64,000 bases of DNA from Ophiura sarsii (Eukaryota > Echinodermata > Ophiuroidea > Amphilepidida > Ophiuridae): the NCBI GenBank assembly GCA_035610835.1, contig CM069442.1, positions 62,535,431 to 62,599,430 of the forward strand, written 5' to 3'. The notes beneath the pieces are model-generated. The model worked only from the letters and a program-made list of their open reading frames with translations, made no database searches and was not told the DNA's origin. The position numbers and the translations under genes are program-made. Positions 34,652-46,769 of this stretch are shown here, piece after piece. Position 1 is the first letter of the stretch. Each line of letters begins with the position of its first letter.

Positions 34652-35698
34652 ATGGCTGACACAATTATCTTTGTAATGATCCTGGTACTTGTTACTTCAT
34701 GTCAAGCAATACCTTATTTAGTACAACCACCACCAATGAGTACAGAAATTGTCAGTGGAGGAACTGCAGAGTTTACTTGTGGGATTGCAGGTAGATCAAC
34801 AGAGACAATCATATGGTTTGTCAATATTGTAGATACCAACATATACTGGGATTTACCTGCATCTCCAGATGTCAGCCAGACTAGTGTTGATGGGTTTGTA
34901 TACGACGTTGATTACATTCCTGATGGCGATGAAGAATACTATCGATTGACAGTTTCAGAGGTGATGGTACCATTGAGATTTACATGTTTGTTCATCTCGA
35001 TCATAGACGGTATAAGCTCCACTCGTACCATAGTATCAGAATGGGTGTCCCTCACACTGATATATTCATCGTCGACTACACCTTTACCATCATCTTCAAC
35101 AGAAAATTGGAAACGTATCACTGCGATAAAACTGGGCGCTGCAACTACTCCACAAAATAATATGGATATTGACAACGTTAAATATAATATGTTGAAAGTT
35201 GCCGCAATCGCTGGAGGTGTCGGAAGCTTTGTAGCTGTCGTCATATTTGCGATTGCTGTCATTTTCTGCGTAAATCGCTATGAGTACTGTACGTGTGAAA
35301 TAAACAAACAAACTAACAGCGGCCCGATAGTACCAACGGAGGCACTAACATCTACATATGAGGATCTTCAGCATACTAACGGTCCGTCCTATTACGCCCA
35401 GCTTAACGAACGAAAACAACACACCACAAACAATGGAGATATACCGACAAATGCCCAACAAGGTGAAACTTTTAATCGTGAGGAAAGCCCATATTATACC
35501 GAAGTGCTAACCAGAAGTGGTGGGACTAGTTATGTTGATTCATCTCCGACAGGGATCTCTATCGAAATGGATAAAAAACAGAGGAAAAGCGGAAACACTG
35601 ACGGTCTAAATTATGCTGATCTTGAACTTGCACCGTCAGATGATGTATATTTAAAAGGCAAACCAGCTGCCTCATTATATGCAGACATTAAGTTGTAA
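34652..35698 (+). CDS. Single-Ig-domain membrane receptor with ITIM-like motifs (paralogue 2)
   Basis: Intronless, 348 residues. Signal peptide 1-19, one Ig-like domain (Cys43, Cys112, Trp55), Ser/Thr stalk, membrane segment about 183-206. The tail lacks the YALP repeats of the 21-kb gene but has SYYAQL, PYYTEV, then LNYADL (Tyr321) and C-terminal SLYADI (Tyr343). The extracellular part and last 30 residues are clearly homologous to the 21-kb protein; the middle of the tail is not. It is the first gene of the duplicated cassette, about 8.6 kb upstream of a GPCR on the same strand. Inhibitory receptor function is inferred from the motifs; ligand unknown. Confidence 0.88.
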   Translation: MADTIIFVMILVLVTSCQAIPYLVQPPPMSTEIVSGGTAEFTCGIAGRSTETIIWFVNIVDTNIYWDLPASPDVSQTSVDGFVYDVDYIPDGDEEYYRLTVSEVMVPLRFTCLFISIIDGISSTRTIVSEWVSLTLIYSSSTTPLPSSSTENWKRITAIKLGAATTPQNNMDIDNVKYNMLKVAAIAGGVGSFVAVVIFAIAVIFCVNRYEYCTCEINKQTNSGPIVPTEALTSTYEDLQHTNGPSYYAQLNERKQHTTNNGDIPTNAQQGETFNREESPYYTEVLTRSGGTSYVDSSPTGISIEMDKKQRKSGNTDGLNYADLELAPSDDVYLKGKPAASLYADIKL

Positions 35699-36227
35699 TT
35701 AATCAATTTAAACCAGAATCAAACGAAATTTCATTTTGTAAACAAAATATTCTCCAGGAAGTGAACACATTTGCCATACTTCTTGCGAAAACCGATTTGT
35801 TAGGCCTATAACATTTGAAAGGCTCTATACACATGTATTATATATAAGCATGATTTAGAGAGTAAACAAAATCCTCGATTAATACGATTTTACTGGCGTT
35901 TATCATGTTTATGACATCTCCTTTAGATTGACGATGGTTGGCAAAAATATTAAATACAAATACAAAAGAACATGGGAAATAGTTCTTCTGCTCAAAGAGC
36001 ACAATATGTTGAAATAGATTGACGAGTTCATATACAAATATTCAGCTGATTGCCATGGTGTTGAATGTGTTTAAAGCCTACGTCAATAATTTCAACCAGG
36101 AAGTAATTAATCCCTCCCACAAAATTAATAATGGTATCATGTCATTTATTGATACCATGTTTGTCACTTGAAATTCTTACCATGCCTCTACTATTGACCG
36201 ATCATGACGTCAGCAGAGTGCAATAGT

Positions 36228-36392
36228 ATACAAATATTGAATGCCTGAGCGTGTAATAGTAAAAACTATATCACAAGGTCAAATTTTGATTTTTCCATTG
36301 CACGAGGCGAAGCCGAGTGTAATGGAATAATCCAAATTGGACCGAGTGATATAGTTTTACTATTGCACACACAAAAGGCATTCAATATTTGT
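36228..36392. mobile_element. 165-bp foldback element with GAGGCGAAGCCGAG centre
   Basis: Left arm AAATATTGAATGCCTGAGC to AGTAAAAACTATATCAC and the right arm are reverse complements over about 45 bp. The central CACGAGGCGAAGCCGAGTG is itself palindromic. Confidence 0.75.
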
Positions 36393-37228
36393 TTTATATC
36401 ATGATATCACATCATTCTTGTCCAGCCATAATGATAGTAAAAACTATCACATGGTTGAAATTAGGCCTATCATGATATAATATGTTTTGGCCGCACTATT
36501 GACATTCGACCCGATGTTTTAGCGTGACACTCAATATAGATGCCTCCACATCTATATTATAGCATTCTCCTCGTGTTATTACAATCCCTGATACTTTGTT
36601 TCAAATTATTTAAACTTGTCGAGTTCTTTAAGCACATAATCGTTAATCATGTTAAGGTAGATGTTCCGATTGCCGGCCCGATTTTCAACTTGATGTTTTC
36701 TATTTTACATGAAAGGTCATCCTTAAAATGGTCGCATTCCAAAGTTTGAGTTACATAACTCCCAATGGTTCTTATTTAAGAGGCACAAGGTCATAAGAAA
36801 TTTGCCCATTGAGAAGTACACAAACTGGCGGGTGGTTAAACCACCTTTGGCAGACTTATTTCGCAACATTTTAGCCTATAATTTCTAAATGGAACATTTA
36901 TGGCCCCCTAGATTTTACAGACATAATGAGAAAAATATGGGGATTCTTCTGATATCAAAATATATTGATGTGAAAAATAAAATCATAGCCAAATAAAAGG
37001 TGATCAGAACATACACCTTTAAGTACATTAAATCCAAATTAGTTGTAAGGTAATTTCATATGTCCAACACTTGTTGTCATTGAAACACATTAGCTGTTAC
37101 CCAATTTGTACAAATATGTAAAATCATCTTAAATTCACTACACATGTATATAACTATATTTTGAACCATGAAGATTAACCAAGCCATGCGGAAGTGCATT
37201 AGTTGTCGTTAATAGTAGCCTATAAATA

Positions 37229-38509
37229 CGAGGGTCATTAAATAAATAATGAAAGTGATCATGGTGTGGGATGCATGAGTGATTCTATTGACAGATAGTG
37301 TGATCAATACAAAGTATAAGCCTTAGTCTTTCAAACAATACACTTTTGGATTTCTAAGTATGAACTATGACGTCATAGCATTAGCTTACAGTAAGTACAC
37401 TTGGGACACTGCTAAATCAGTTATTTGGCGGGAAATTTGAATTGTTTGTATGAGACACGTGGTAAGAAGATTGCATAACATGACCCCAGAAGCAGGTAAA
37501 TCTCAATTAGTTTTGCATACATATGATACCTAAGACAATAACTTTAATCCCTGTGTAATTTGAAATATGTAGTATAAAAGGAAAAAGTAAGGAGGAAGCA
37601 ATTGAATAACAAGTGTACAAATATCAGTATTTCAAATAGCCCATTTTCACTGACAAATTCCCAATCAGTGAATTACTAATGTTGCGGAAAATAAATAAAT
37701 TAGGAAAATCTAAGAACTTTAACCAGTTTGGGCGATTTCCTAGGATAGGTATCTAATTAGCTGAACTTATCCATATGAAACATACAGAAAATATGCGCAT
37801 GCGCAGACGGCAGATATTTTTGAACTGGGCCAAAAATGGCTAAAATCATGATATTTGCCAGATAAAAGCTTACTGTCCCTTCAAAATATAATCAGAAACA
37901 TCGAAAAATGCTTAAATCAATGTGTATACTTATTTTGATAATCAAAATGAAGATACATGAATGTATCAATCAAATATGGCTGCCACAACCTCTTTTATTA
38001 CTGCTATCTTTAGAGCTACTAGATGTGTATTGTTAAAGTAATTGTCACATAATTCCAAAGGTTTGAGGACATTTTATGATCAGCTCCTCTTGAAATCCCC
38101 ACTATTATTGCTTTACATCCCACAACAATTTATTAAATTATAATCCCTCCTTTGTTCTTTATCCGTTGTCGTTTTCTATGGTTTATCGTTGCGGATTTTC
38201 TTTAATAAAAACTTATTTGAGATGGTCCCTTGTTTGTTTTAAGGAATTCAGATCTCAAAAAGAATGTCAAACAGAGATTATTGTGTGTTCTTACTATTCA
38301 CCAAGTGCTATCTGTTTCAATGCTTGCATTGTCGAGATATACGCAAATGAATCAATAAACCCATATTTCAACTTATTACATATCCAGCCAAAAAGTGTAT
38401 TGTTTGAAAGACGAAGGCTCATACTTTGTATTGATCACACTATCTGTCAATAGAATCACTCATGCATCCCACACCATGATCACTTTCATTATTTATTGAA
38501 TGACCCTCG
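37229..38509. mobile_element. 1.28-kb MITE with about 120-bp inverted ends, TA target site
   Basis: Ends CGAGGGTCATTMAATAAATA, with arms near-perfect reverse complements for about 120 bp (37229-37350 and 38396-38509). Both ends abut TA, as in Tc1/mariner insertions. No transposase reading frame with a DD(E/D) layout was seen; a 95-codon frame at 38166-38453 runs into the right arm. Confidence 0.85.
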
Positions 38510-39223
38510 TAGCATTTGATTTTAGGAATATGAAAATTTAACATTGTTAAGCTACATTGTATTTAAACCTCTACGTAGGCTCAATGCACGTCACCTTGTG
38601 TTTGGTCTGACATATGGTTGCTATCATAATCATTGAACCCGAGCTATTGTATCATTTAAAAAGTTACCATACCCTCGGCCGAGTGCACCAATGACGGGTA
38701 ACTTAATAGGGAGGTAAGCTACCTCCCTTGTAGTTATGCTCTAACTGTAGCATAACTTACTAACGATGTAATTCTTAGAGCATAACTGGCGAGTAACACC
38801 AGAATAGCAACTAGCGAGGTAAATATCCACATTAATCAGCATCGTCCCCTTACAAAACTAATTGGCACATATGCCAAGTGTTAACCTATAGTTTACTGTA
38901 AAATTCTGACGTGAATGGTCCTCCGTAATATTAAAAGCGTGTCGTCACTCGCTAGGTCATAGGTGAGTGTAAATCAAGAATCACGTGGAATCGGCCTGCG
39001 ATCCTGAAAAAAATGATGCCATTTTATGGCCAAAAATTTCGAAGTTTGTTTACCGCTTTTTCAAAAATAAGGACTATCATGACATTACAAACATATTTTG
39101 GGCGAGGGGCACATACAAACATTGCACCAAAAAGCACAATTTTAATGACAAACACAAGCACCCAATGGAAACAATTATATACAATTATAACACATCTCTT
39201 AACACAAATACTTCCGTGGCGTG

Positions 39224-39292
39224 GATACCTTGTCCGTCGCTTGTTAACCGCAGAACCCTGGTTCGATCCCCAGACCACGCACGGCACGATAT
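39224..39292 (+). repeat. tRNA-like relic (Asn-type loop)
   Basis: The plus strand has a B-box/T-arm-like CCTGGTTCGATCCCCAGA and complementary ends CGTGG/CCACG, with a loop TTGTTAA (GTT, Asn). The anticodon stem does not pair well and the A box is poor, so I read it as a tRNA pseudogene or SINE head. Confidence 0.35.
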
Positions 39293-42254
39293 GCTTTTTT
39301 TTCTTCTCGTTCTTCTAGTTCTACCCTTCCACTCACAATACTGTTGAAACTTGGCTTTATCAGTTTTTAATTAATAAAAACAATAAGTTTATTTATTTAG
39401 TCATTATTTTAAGATCCTTGGACAATTAGTATATTTTGGTTAAAATATGACCCAAAGTCGGTGCGATTAGTGGTTGAATGGGCAAAAGGAGTTGATCTAA
39501 ATTTTGACTAAAAAAATCACCAAATTGCATGAATGAATTTTCAACAATATAAAATCCTTCAGGTTATGAGGGGTCACATTCCACTTCAAATAGACACCTC
39601 CAGGTATGCAAGCGCAATTGGTTCTTCAGCATCAGCGAATCATCCCCTCCAATGTTCACAACAAGTTTACGCTACTGCTAGAATCGACTGACTTGTTGCA
39701 TAAACGTTATGCCCCAACTTACTCTTGGGTCCGGTCAGGTATAACATTTAGCGTAAATTACCCGCCAGTTACTAGCCTAGTAGCTTACCCCGCATTGGCC
39801 ATGTTGGCGCCCTCAACATTTTGGGTTACGCCTCAGTTACTAGCGAGGTAGCGCTATTCTTCAGCTACCCGTCATTGGTGCACTCGGCCGCCTGTGTATT
39901 AGTTAATAAAACCTAGCAAATAAAAGTGATATTCAAGTCTAAATGCAATAGATTCAGTCGGAGTGCACTTGGAATGGCCTATAGCCAGATTTTCGAAGTA
40001 AGAGTCGCACAAATGTTGTACACAAAGTGCTGATATAGTCAATAATAAAACTTCCTTTCCAATTGGACCGAAAATCTGACATTTTCAAGCTTAGCCTTCG
40101 TGCTTTCCCCGAATTGAGTGTAACAGGATTGCACAAATAAATTGCGCATTGATTTGATGTGGTGTTCCATTATCAAAGTTAGTGGGTTGGGTGGCACAAC
40201 ACTAATTCCACACTCATTTAGTGTATGGTTTAGAAAAATAAATATGATTGTTCCAAGGAGCAAATTGACTGTCGACTTGTATATGGACATTGGAAACGTG
40301 CTAAAACGGGGTTCAAATAGAACGAAAACGGTCGGATTGATACCATTATACCAAACCGGAAGTGGTAAAGAACAAGCAAATTTTGTCTGAAAATTATGGG
40401 TGCGCGGTTAAGGCGCTCGATATAGACTTCTAGATTGGTCACAAAAATGCAAGTTAAAAATAAAACGAAGTCTTTACTGAAAACAAGGGGAAAAATACTC
40501 CAACTAAGGGTAAAGAATGCACGTGAATTATGCCGAAACTCCCGTGTATTTCCATGGAGGAATTATTTAGTGGTGTGCACCTTGACCGAATGCACGAGGC
40601 CAGTGGCAATACGGTATATGTATGGCACGTCACCCTTGCGCCCGTTCTCGCTCCACCTCTCTCTCCAATTATTTGGAGTGATACAATGAGCAGGGTTTTC
40701 CGACAAATTTACCACCATAGACCACGGTCCCAAGCCCCTCTGGCCAACCATAGTACTGTGCTCAAAAATAACTTATTAGGTAATAGCTTATGACATCATG
40801 CTCACAACTCCAAAATAATAGCACCAAATTTAATTTCTTTATCAAATGTAAGATTTACACGTTAAGACTGACTGAAACATAGCCAAAACAAAGTGCAATT
40901 TTCATTTTTGTAGAAAAGGAGGTATTACGGACGATACCACCTTAACCTTATTAATAATTGATTAAAATAATAACAATTCGTAGAAATCAGGTCTATATCT
41001 TTTTCCTTGTTACATGTAAGACATGTTAACATAGTAAATTGACCTGGATTGTTAAAACTGTAGAAAATCCTAACCTATTAAATAGGACTATGATTAAATT
41101 ATAAAGCCAACTCCGGCTACATGGCCGTTAATTCTAGGTAGTTCTTCGGAAACCCTCACAGGCTCACAACTGTAAGTGCATGTAGCTTTGTGGCTCCAAT
41201 ATTGAACATTGTTCTGGTTCACGTGGCACGGCATGCTAATTAATAGTGAAATTGGTTTGCATACGTGAAACCAAAACGTGAAACTCTCTTTCATCTAAAG
41301 TTTCTTTTTTAATGTAAATTTTAGGGATATGTATAGAAAATCAAGATAGAAATAGAAAACGATTTAAATTTACATGTTAATGCTGGATATAGGCTATCTA
41401 TATATAAATGTTGTCAACGGGAAACTTTGGTTAAACACATAATTCCATATGACAAACACAATGTTCAGCTATGTCTAATATGGTTGTACCCAACAACTTC
41501 TGATATATTTTTGTAAGATTTTTACTGATATAACCGATAAGATTGTTGTTTACAACATTGCTAGGACAAATGTTAGAAAATTGTAGTATAGGTTTAATAA
41601 ATTAATAAAATGTCATTATGCTAATTTTGAAGAAAAAAATTGAACATTGGTATGAACTTATTTAAAAGGAAACCTGTTTCACACGAGATAAAAAGTATAT
41701 TTTAACAATTTTTACACCTTTGTTAACCACGTTTTGAGTTCAATTTGAACGTCTCAAAGTAGGCTTTTTGTTGTTGTTAGGAACCTTTGTATCAATTTTA
41801 TCTCAAATTTGCTGTGAATTTTTATTTCAAATGTGACTTATTCACATTTACAATAATCCAAACAATGGCGGCAATGTCTTCTTTTAGTTTAGGGATGAGC
41901 AAATGTAAATACAAGGCTCTTAATTTGTATGTGCCAGATTCACCATTATTTGCGCCCAAGAAAAAGCCCAACTCCACAACACGGAAAAAGCACGGAATTA
42001 ACGAACTACATGTATATTACCGAACTAAAGGGTTCAACAAAAGAAAGTATACCACTTTGTTTATGTCATTTTGAGTAACATTCAATTTTTTTTGACCAAA
42101 CAGGCTAGATAGGCATTTAGATGAATCTGTTAGGCATAAAACAAAGATAAACCATGATTAGCATTTCCAATACACAGCACGAGAAGAAAGGACAATCGGC
42201 TGTTGCAAGGTAATTTCATTCTCAATATCCCGACATCTAAAGTGGTCTATATTT

Positions 42255-42410
42255 ATATAAATATGGACGGTTCATGAGGGAAATAGGGTGAACTATTGCC
42301 TACTACTAGAATACTAAAATAGTAGGCTTAGGTCTCCAGGTCACCGAGGGACAATAGTTCACCCCATTTTACGAATAAAGAGCAGTCCATATTTGTTTTA
42401 TATAAAGCAT
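42255..42410. mobile_element. Foldback element specific to copy A
   Basis: Arms AATATGGAC and GGGTGAACTATTG occur inverted around about 42330. It belongs to extra sequence (to about 42600, including CCACCAATCAGATGGCTAGA) that copy B does not share, so it probably inserted after the duplication. Confidence 0.55.
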
Positions 42411-42750
42411 GAACATATTTTTGTGTGCAATTTTGATCAAATTAAACATCAAATCGTAAAAGGCAGGGCATTTTTGTCTTTAGTACAAAAAAGAGGGGAA
42501 GTGACGTCAAGCATGAAATGGACCAAACTATTTTGTGTTATCTGATGTAGTATCCACCAATCAGATGGCTAGAATATTTTCATGCGTTATATAAAACCCT
42601 TTTCTGTTTGATAGGCATTGCTATCTGGCGTTAGGTCTTATAATATGGAGATTTATACTGGATCGTCACTGACTGCTGTACAGTGTCAGCCTTTATCTTG
42701 TTTATTCCACTGTGGTGTTTTTTGGTAAATAAGTGAGTTCGGTTTTACAG

Positions 42751-42918
42751 ATGCCTGTGAACATGTGTTTAGTTTTAGACATAGGTCTACTCAAAGCCAC
42801 GATGCATTTTATTATCTCCGAGACGAGACAAGAAATTGCTACAAATTGGGACCTCCCCACATTCTCAAACATGTGGCTGAGCACAAATTGTGATATCGTT
42901 GGAAAGACATATCAGTAA
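42751..42918 (+). other. Open frame conserved between the duplicate copies, uncertain
   Basis: Follows an acceptor-like GGTTTTACAG and encodes LVLDIGLLKATMHFIISE-type sequence with no recognised domain. The duplicate at 53221-53427 keeps the frame; its length differences within the shared part are multiples of three. Recent duplication alone could explain this and the antisense frame is open too. It may be an exon of an unknown gene or nothing. Confidence 0.25.
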
Positions 42919-44134
42919 TTCATTGATATGAGACATAATATGAACAGGTCACGGATAACTGAGAGTCAGACAATTGACACAAAAATCTCAAAATATTTTG
43001 GGGACTTCTAAGAAATACACGTACTGTAATATTAAGCATGACTGTCTGTAAAATGTACATCCTTTTATATTTTCAAATGAGAGCTCTACCTACATTTGGC
43101 AAGAGAGAGTTTTTGTTGCTTCTGCCAGTGCGTTAGTTTTGGTAGAAAAGGAGCAAACATCCTCTCCACAGTTTTTAATTCACTTGAAGAAACAGAGTAA
43201 TTGGAAAAAACAATTTTCAATTTTGGCTATTCCAGATTGGATTTGCTAATCAAATAATACTATTTCAAAAAAGTTCACAAATTCTGCACGAAACAAAAAG
43301 GTGCAGTCAATATCCGCTATCCATAATGAAATTGGTCCCGCTTCTCATTTACGTCCTTATTCACGTTGGAGTTGACTTAAGATGACAAGTTATGGCACTA
43401 TTCAATGAAGAAATACTTCACCACAATAATGAAAATTAAAATTAAATTGCTGAACAAAGCAGCAACAAAAAACCAAATATCCACGTATATGACGTACCGT
43501 AACGGTTTATACATGTATGATTAAATTTATGCCCTGATATCGGTAATGCAATTAAATTGATTCATCTTAAGGTAACGGTACATAGTCGTAAACAATCCAT
43601 AGTATAGATAATCATAACACATGTAATATACTGCTGACTGCAAAGCAAGGCATGCAAAAGTGGAATGAAAATTTCGTTGGTTTGTTGGCATTTTTGGTTT
43701 GTTCGTTAATTTGTTTTTTTGGTAGTTTTGTTTTTTGGAGTTTGTTTGCTTTGATTTGGTTTGTTTATTTTTAGTCGGATTCTTGTCAGTTAGGTTTTTT
43801 TAACATGGGAATTAAAACAGTAAAACTACTTACTTGGTTGGCTGGGAGTGACTCGTTTGACCCCAGTCTCTTCTTCGTTTTGTCTTGCCTTTATATCATG
43901 CATCCATAATGATTTTATAGGCGAATTGAAAACTTTTAAAAACATCTTGCGATTGTCTAGTCCCATCTGAACCCAAACGTGTGTCAACACATTCGAAGTG
44001 GTTAATAAACAAACAAATAAGCAAACACACTTACAGGATAATCAAACAAACATGCGCTTAATCAGGAAAATTAATTTAATCATACCAATGATTTACACAA
44101 TTCTTGTACATACCGTGACCTTAAGATTGAACGC

Positions 44135-44141
44135 TATAAAA
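44135..44141 (+). promoter_or_regulatory. TATA box of GPCR copy A
   Basis: TATAAAA in the context GAACGCTATAAAACAGCCACAC, 138 bp before the ATG at 44273. The block is retained in the paralogue at 54909, which supports a real core promoter with transcription starting near 44165. Confidence 0.65.
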
Positions 44142-44272
44142 CAGCCACACCTTTCCCGCATATCGACCAATCTCCATCTAACATTATAACGCCGTAGATC
44201 GGATCCTACTACTGAACAATAATAAACTTTGAAAATAACAAACGTCATTTCATTTCATACCACGTTAGCAAG

Positions 44273-45391
44273 ATGAATTCAACTTCATCCCCAAATGATG
44301 ATGTTATCTGTACTGTTTATAACACCATACCGATCCCAAATGCTGACTACGCCGCTGACTGGCTATTCACCGAAACCGACCGGATCATCATGACAATTTT
44401 GCTCCCGATAGTCATCATCGTAGGAGTCCTAGGGAATCTCGCTTTCCTCTTCATGATATATCGACTGAAGCGTATGCACACGTTGACCAACGCTTACCTC
44501 GCCAACATCGCGGTTGCTGATATTATGCTGGTCACGCTTGCACCGATTGTCTATGTCATGTCATACTTCAGATCGCCAGTAGTCCACTACATGCCTCTTG
44601 AAGGTCCTGCAGGATGTTACGCAGCTTACTTCGTTGGCTATACTGGCTACTATGGTTCCGTCTATAATGTCACATTGGTATCATTGGAGCGATGGTTAGC
44701 GATATGCCGACCCTTACAGCATCGTCGTATGAAAGGCAAGTCACGTACCATCAAGTTCATTGCTGCAGCATGGGGACTAGCAGCATTAATAGCAGTGTTA
44801 AACGTACCGAAATATGGTAAATCTTTCACCTATTGCATGGACTGGCCCGATTCCGAAGAGTACCTTGAAATGCCGCGCTATCTGCATACTTGCGCATCTA
44901 TGAACAAACATTTTGTCTATCATCCGGAAATCATTGAATGCCTGGTGTTTATTGTGGCTTTCATTTTGAACGGCATGTGCTTCATTATGATAGTTCACAC
45001 CTTGAGCGGACGTTCGGTCGGAGCGAGTTCAGATTCGAAAGACGACCAGATTACTAAGATTCGCAACCAGGTGGCGCGATTACTGATCATAAATGGCATC
45101 GTGTTCTTCATCTGTCATGTCCCAGCGCAACTGACCGGACTGAATGGAATTACACACAAACTTTTCGATATTGATTTCCTTACGAAGTCACAAGATTACA
45201 GCATTACAATCTTCGGCCGGGCCTTCGAGTTCATGAATTCGGCTGTTAACGTCTTTATCTATGCTTTCAGCAGCAGTTTCTATCGCGATGGATTTCGAGA
45301 GGTGTTTTGCTGTCCAAATGATCAGAAGCAGAAGACAGGAAAGGCTATTGACTCAAGAGTTTCTTCAACAACTGTCTCTGGTCGCATTTAA
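44273..45391 (+). CDS. Class A (rhodopsin-like) GPCR, intronless, copy A
   Basis: 372 residues, seven hydrophobic segments. Helix 1 GxxGN (Asn55), helix 2 LANIAVAD (Asp83), Cys115 at the top of helix 3, ERW (139-141) in place of DRY, Trp167 in helix 4, loop-2 Cys188 and Cys207, FFICHVP in helix 6 (Pro284) and NSAVNVFIY (322-330) in helix 7, where Val replaces the NPxxY proline. A short N-terminus with NSTS and a basic third loop suggest a peptide-type receptor coupled to G proteins at the plasma membrane; the ligand cannot be told. The start is the first ATG after a TATA box shared with the paralogue. Confidence 0.93.
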   Translation: MNSTSSPNDDVICTVYNTIPIPNADYAADWLFTETDRIIMTILLPIVIIVGVLGNLAFLFMIYRLKRMHTLTNAYLANIAVADIMLVTLAPIVYVMSYFRSPVVHYMPLEGPAGCYAAYFVGYTGYYGSVYNVTLVSLERWLAICRPLQHRRMKGKSRTIKFIAAAWGLAALIAVLNVPKYGKSFTYCMDWPDSEEYLEMPRYLHTCASMNKHFVYHPEIIECLVFIVAFILNGMCFIMIVHTLSGRSVGASSDSKDDQITKIRNQVARLLIINGIVFFICHVPAQLTGLNGITHKLFDIDFLTKSQDYSITIFGRAFEFMNSAVNVFIYAFSSSFYRDGFREVFCCPNDQKQKTGKAIDSRVSSTTVSGRI

Positions 45392-45490
45392 AGCTCACCA
45401 ACTTCATGATGCTAATGCGTTTCATTCAATGTATATTCAAGTATATTCTTTAATATTGCGAAAATAATTGCCTTTTATTGTATAGAGAAA

Positions 45491-45496
45491 AATAAA
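45491..45496 (+). terminator. Polyadenylation signal candidate of GPCR copy A
   Basis: AATAAA 100 bp after the stop codon. The equivalent position in copy B (about 56261) reads AATAAG. Confidence 0.5.
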
Positions 45497-45499
45497 GAA

Positions 45500-46460
45500 A
45501 AACAGGATTGATAATAGTGTTAAAATCCCTATCGTATTAGACATCCCTATTAAGGGATACACATTCTGCGTATGTCAGGAATATAGGCCTCTAATCTGCT
45601 AATTCCATATTATTAGCAACCGATGGCTGTGTTAGCTCAGGAATACCATCTAAATTGCTGACTTGAAGACAAACTCAGGTACAAACAAAAACAGACACCC
45701 TAGAATGACAATTGCAAATTTATTTGGTTCTGCTAATAACGACACAGGCTTTAATAGCTGTATGAGTGAAAGTTCATCTGAAGGAGCTTTATCATAAACG
45801 CTCTACATAAGTCACCGTAATGAAGAATGAGTGAAATGTGCCGTTTCTCTATGTCTCTATATACTATTTTAACATAGCATTTTTGAATGGGCCTAATCTC
45901 CGTTGATATAAATATCTAGTTGTGCCAACGTCTTTGCCGAACGTTAAAAAGTATCTGAAATGAATGTATAAATGTCAAACATAGGATTGTTTTTGTAAGT
46001 AATTTGTGTAAGTTTTAGTTATTTAAGTTAATGTCTTGGAATGTTTGACGGTATTGTAATTGTTAAGGTTCACCATTTGTCACAGGATTAGTTCGGATTT
46101 TATTTGCGTGGGTTACTTAGAGATGGCGTAATAGTTAATTGGAACCATTCTTGCTTTTAAAGGAATGTACATCGTATCTGAACAGAAAATATCTTGGAGA
46201 AATGTAGTGCAACAAACAATCTTATTTATTCCCGCAAGTAAATTGTGGACATTCTAAGGATTTCCGAATGTATATATAAATATGAATGCATTCAATGGTG
46301 GTACAGTGAATAGAAATAGAGCTCTGTTATCAGTAGTATAATCTGTTGAATGAGTTTTGAGTTTTAGACATTCCTCCTATCTTGATTTATTTATTACATA
46401 CAAAACGTTATACTCTTAAAAAAAAAATCGCAACAGCAATTAGAGGGTTGCAAATACAGG
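45500..46460. other. 3' flank of GPCR copy A
   Basis: No gene was seen. About 600 bp here (45590-46170) are missing from copy B, where the sequence jumps from the equivalent of about 45580 to that of about 46170 (CGTATCTGAACAGAAAATAT). Confidence 0.5.
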
Positions 46461-46462
46461 GT

Positions 46463-46640
46463 TTAGACTGCAGCAGTGCAAAACCAGTACGTATGGCACA
46501 TACGTCTACAAGACTTATACGTGAGACTTATACGATTGGCGCCATACGTACGAGCACCCGTATGGTGTAGCAAAATATTTGGCGCCAGTCATAAAAATCT
46601 TACGTAGAAGTCATTTATACGATGAGAGCTCAGCCTTTTC
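46463..46640. mobile_element. GTACGTATGGCTCATACG-family element (copy 4)
   Basis: The left end has GCAGTGCAAAACCAGTACG then TATGGCACATACG; the right end is degraded (GTCATTTATACGATGAG). It sits at the same relative place as copy 5 near 56704 in the duplicated block, so it was present before the duplication. Confidence 0.6.
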
Positions 46641-46709
46641 ATACGAAAAGATTTCTGGATATTCTTGGGTATTTTTAATTAATGAGTTATAATTAATGAA
46701 AGCTTTAGG

Positions 46710-46762
46710 AATCATGGAGCTCGCTTGATACTTTAAAAAGTATCAAAGCGAGCACCATGATT
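46710..46762. repeat. Strong hairpin
   Basis: AATCATGGAGCTCGCTTGAT and ATCAAAGCGAGCACCATGATT form a stem of about 25 bp with a tiny loop at TTTAAAAAG. Copy B (about 57165-57195) keeps only part of it. Confidence 0.8.
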
Positions 46763-46769
46763 GTTTATC

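Larger units (their letters stand above)
35699..40284. other. Spacer present only in cassette copy A
   Basis: This stretch contains a foldback element, a mariner-type MITE and a tRNA-like relic but no gene that I can support. Together with the last part of Ig gene 2 it has no counterpart in copy B, where homology jumps from within the Ig tail to the sequence matching 40285, implying a deletion of about 4.8 kb in copy B. Confidence 0.55.

Noticed and set aside
39224..39292. Functional tRNA-Asn
   Set aside because: The T arm is good but the anticodon stem mispairs and the A box is poor.
41787..42074. 95-codon open frame with basic C-terminus
   Set aside because: The duplicate copy near 52590-52780 does not keep the frame, and no domain is visible.
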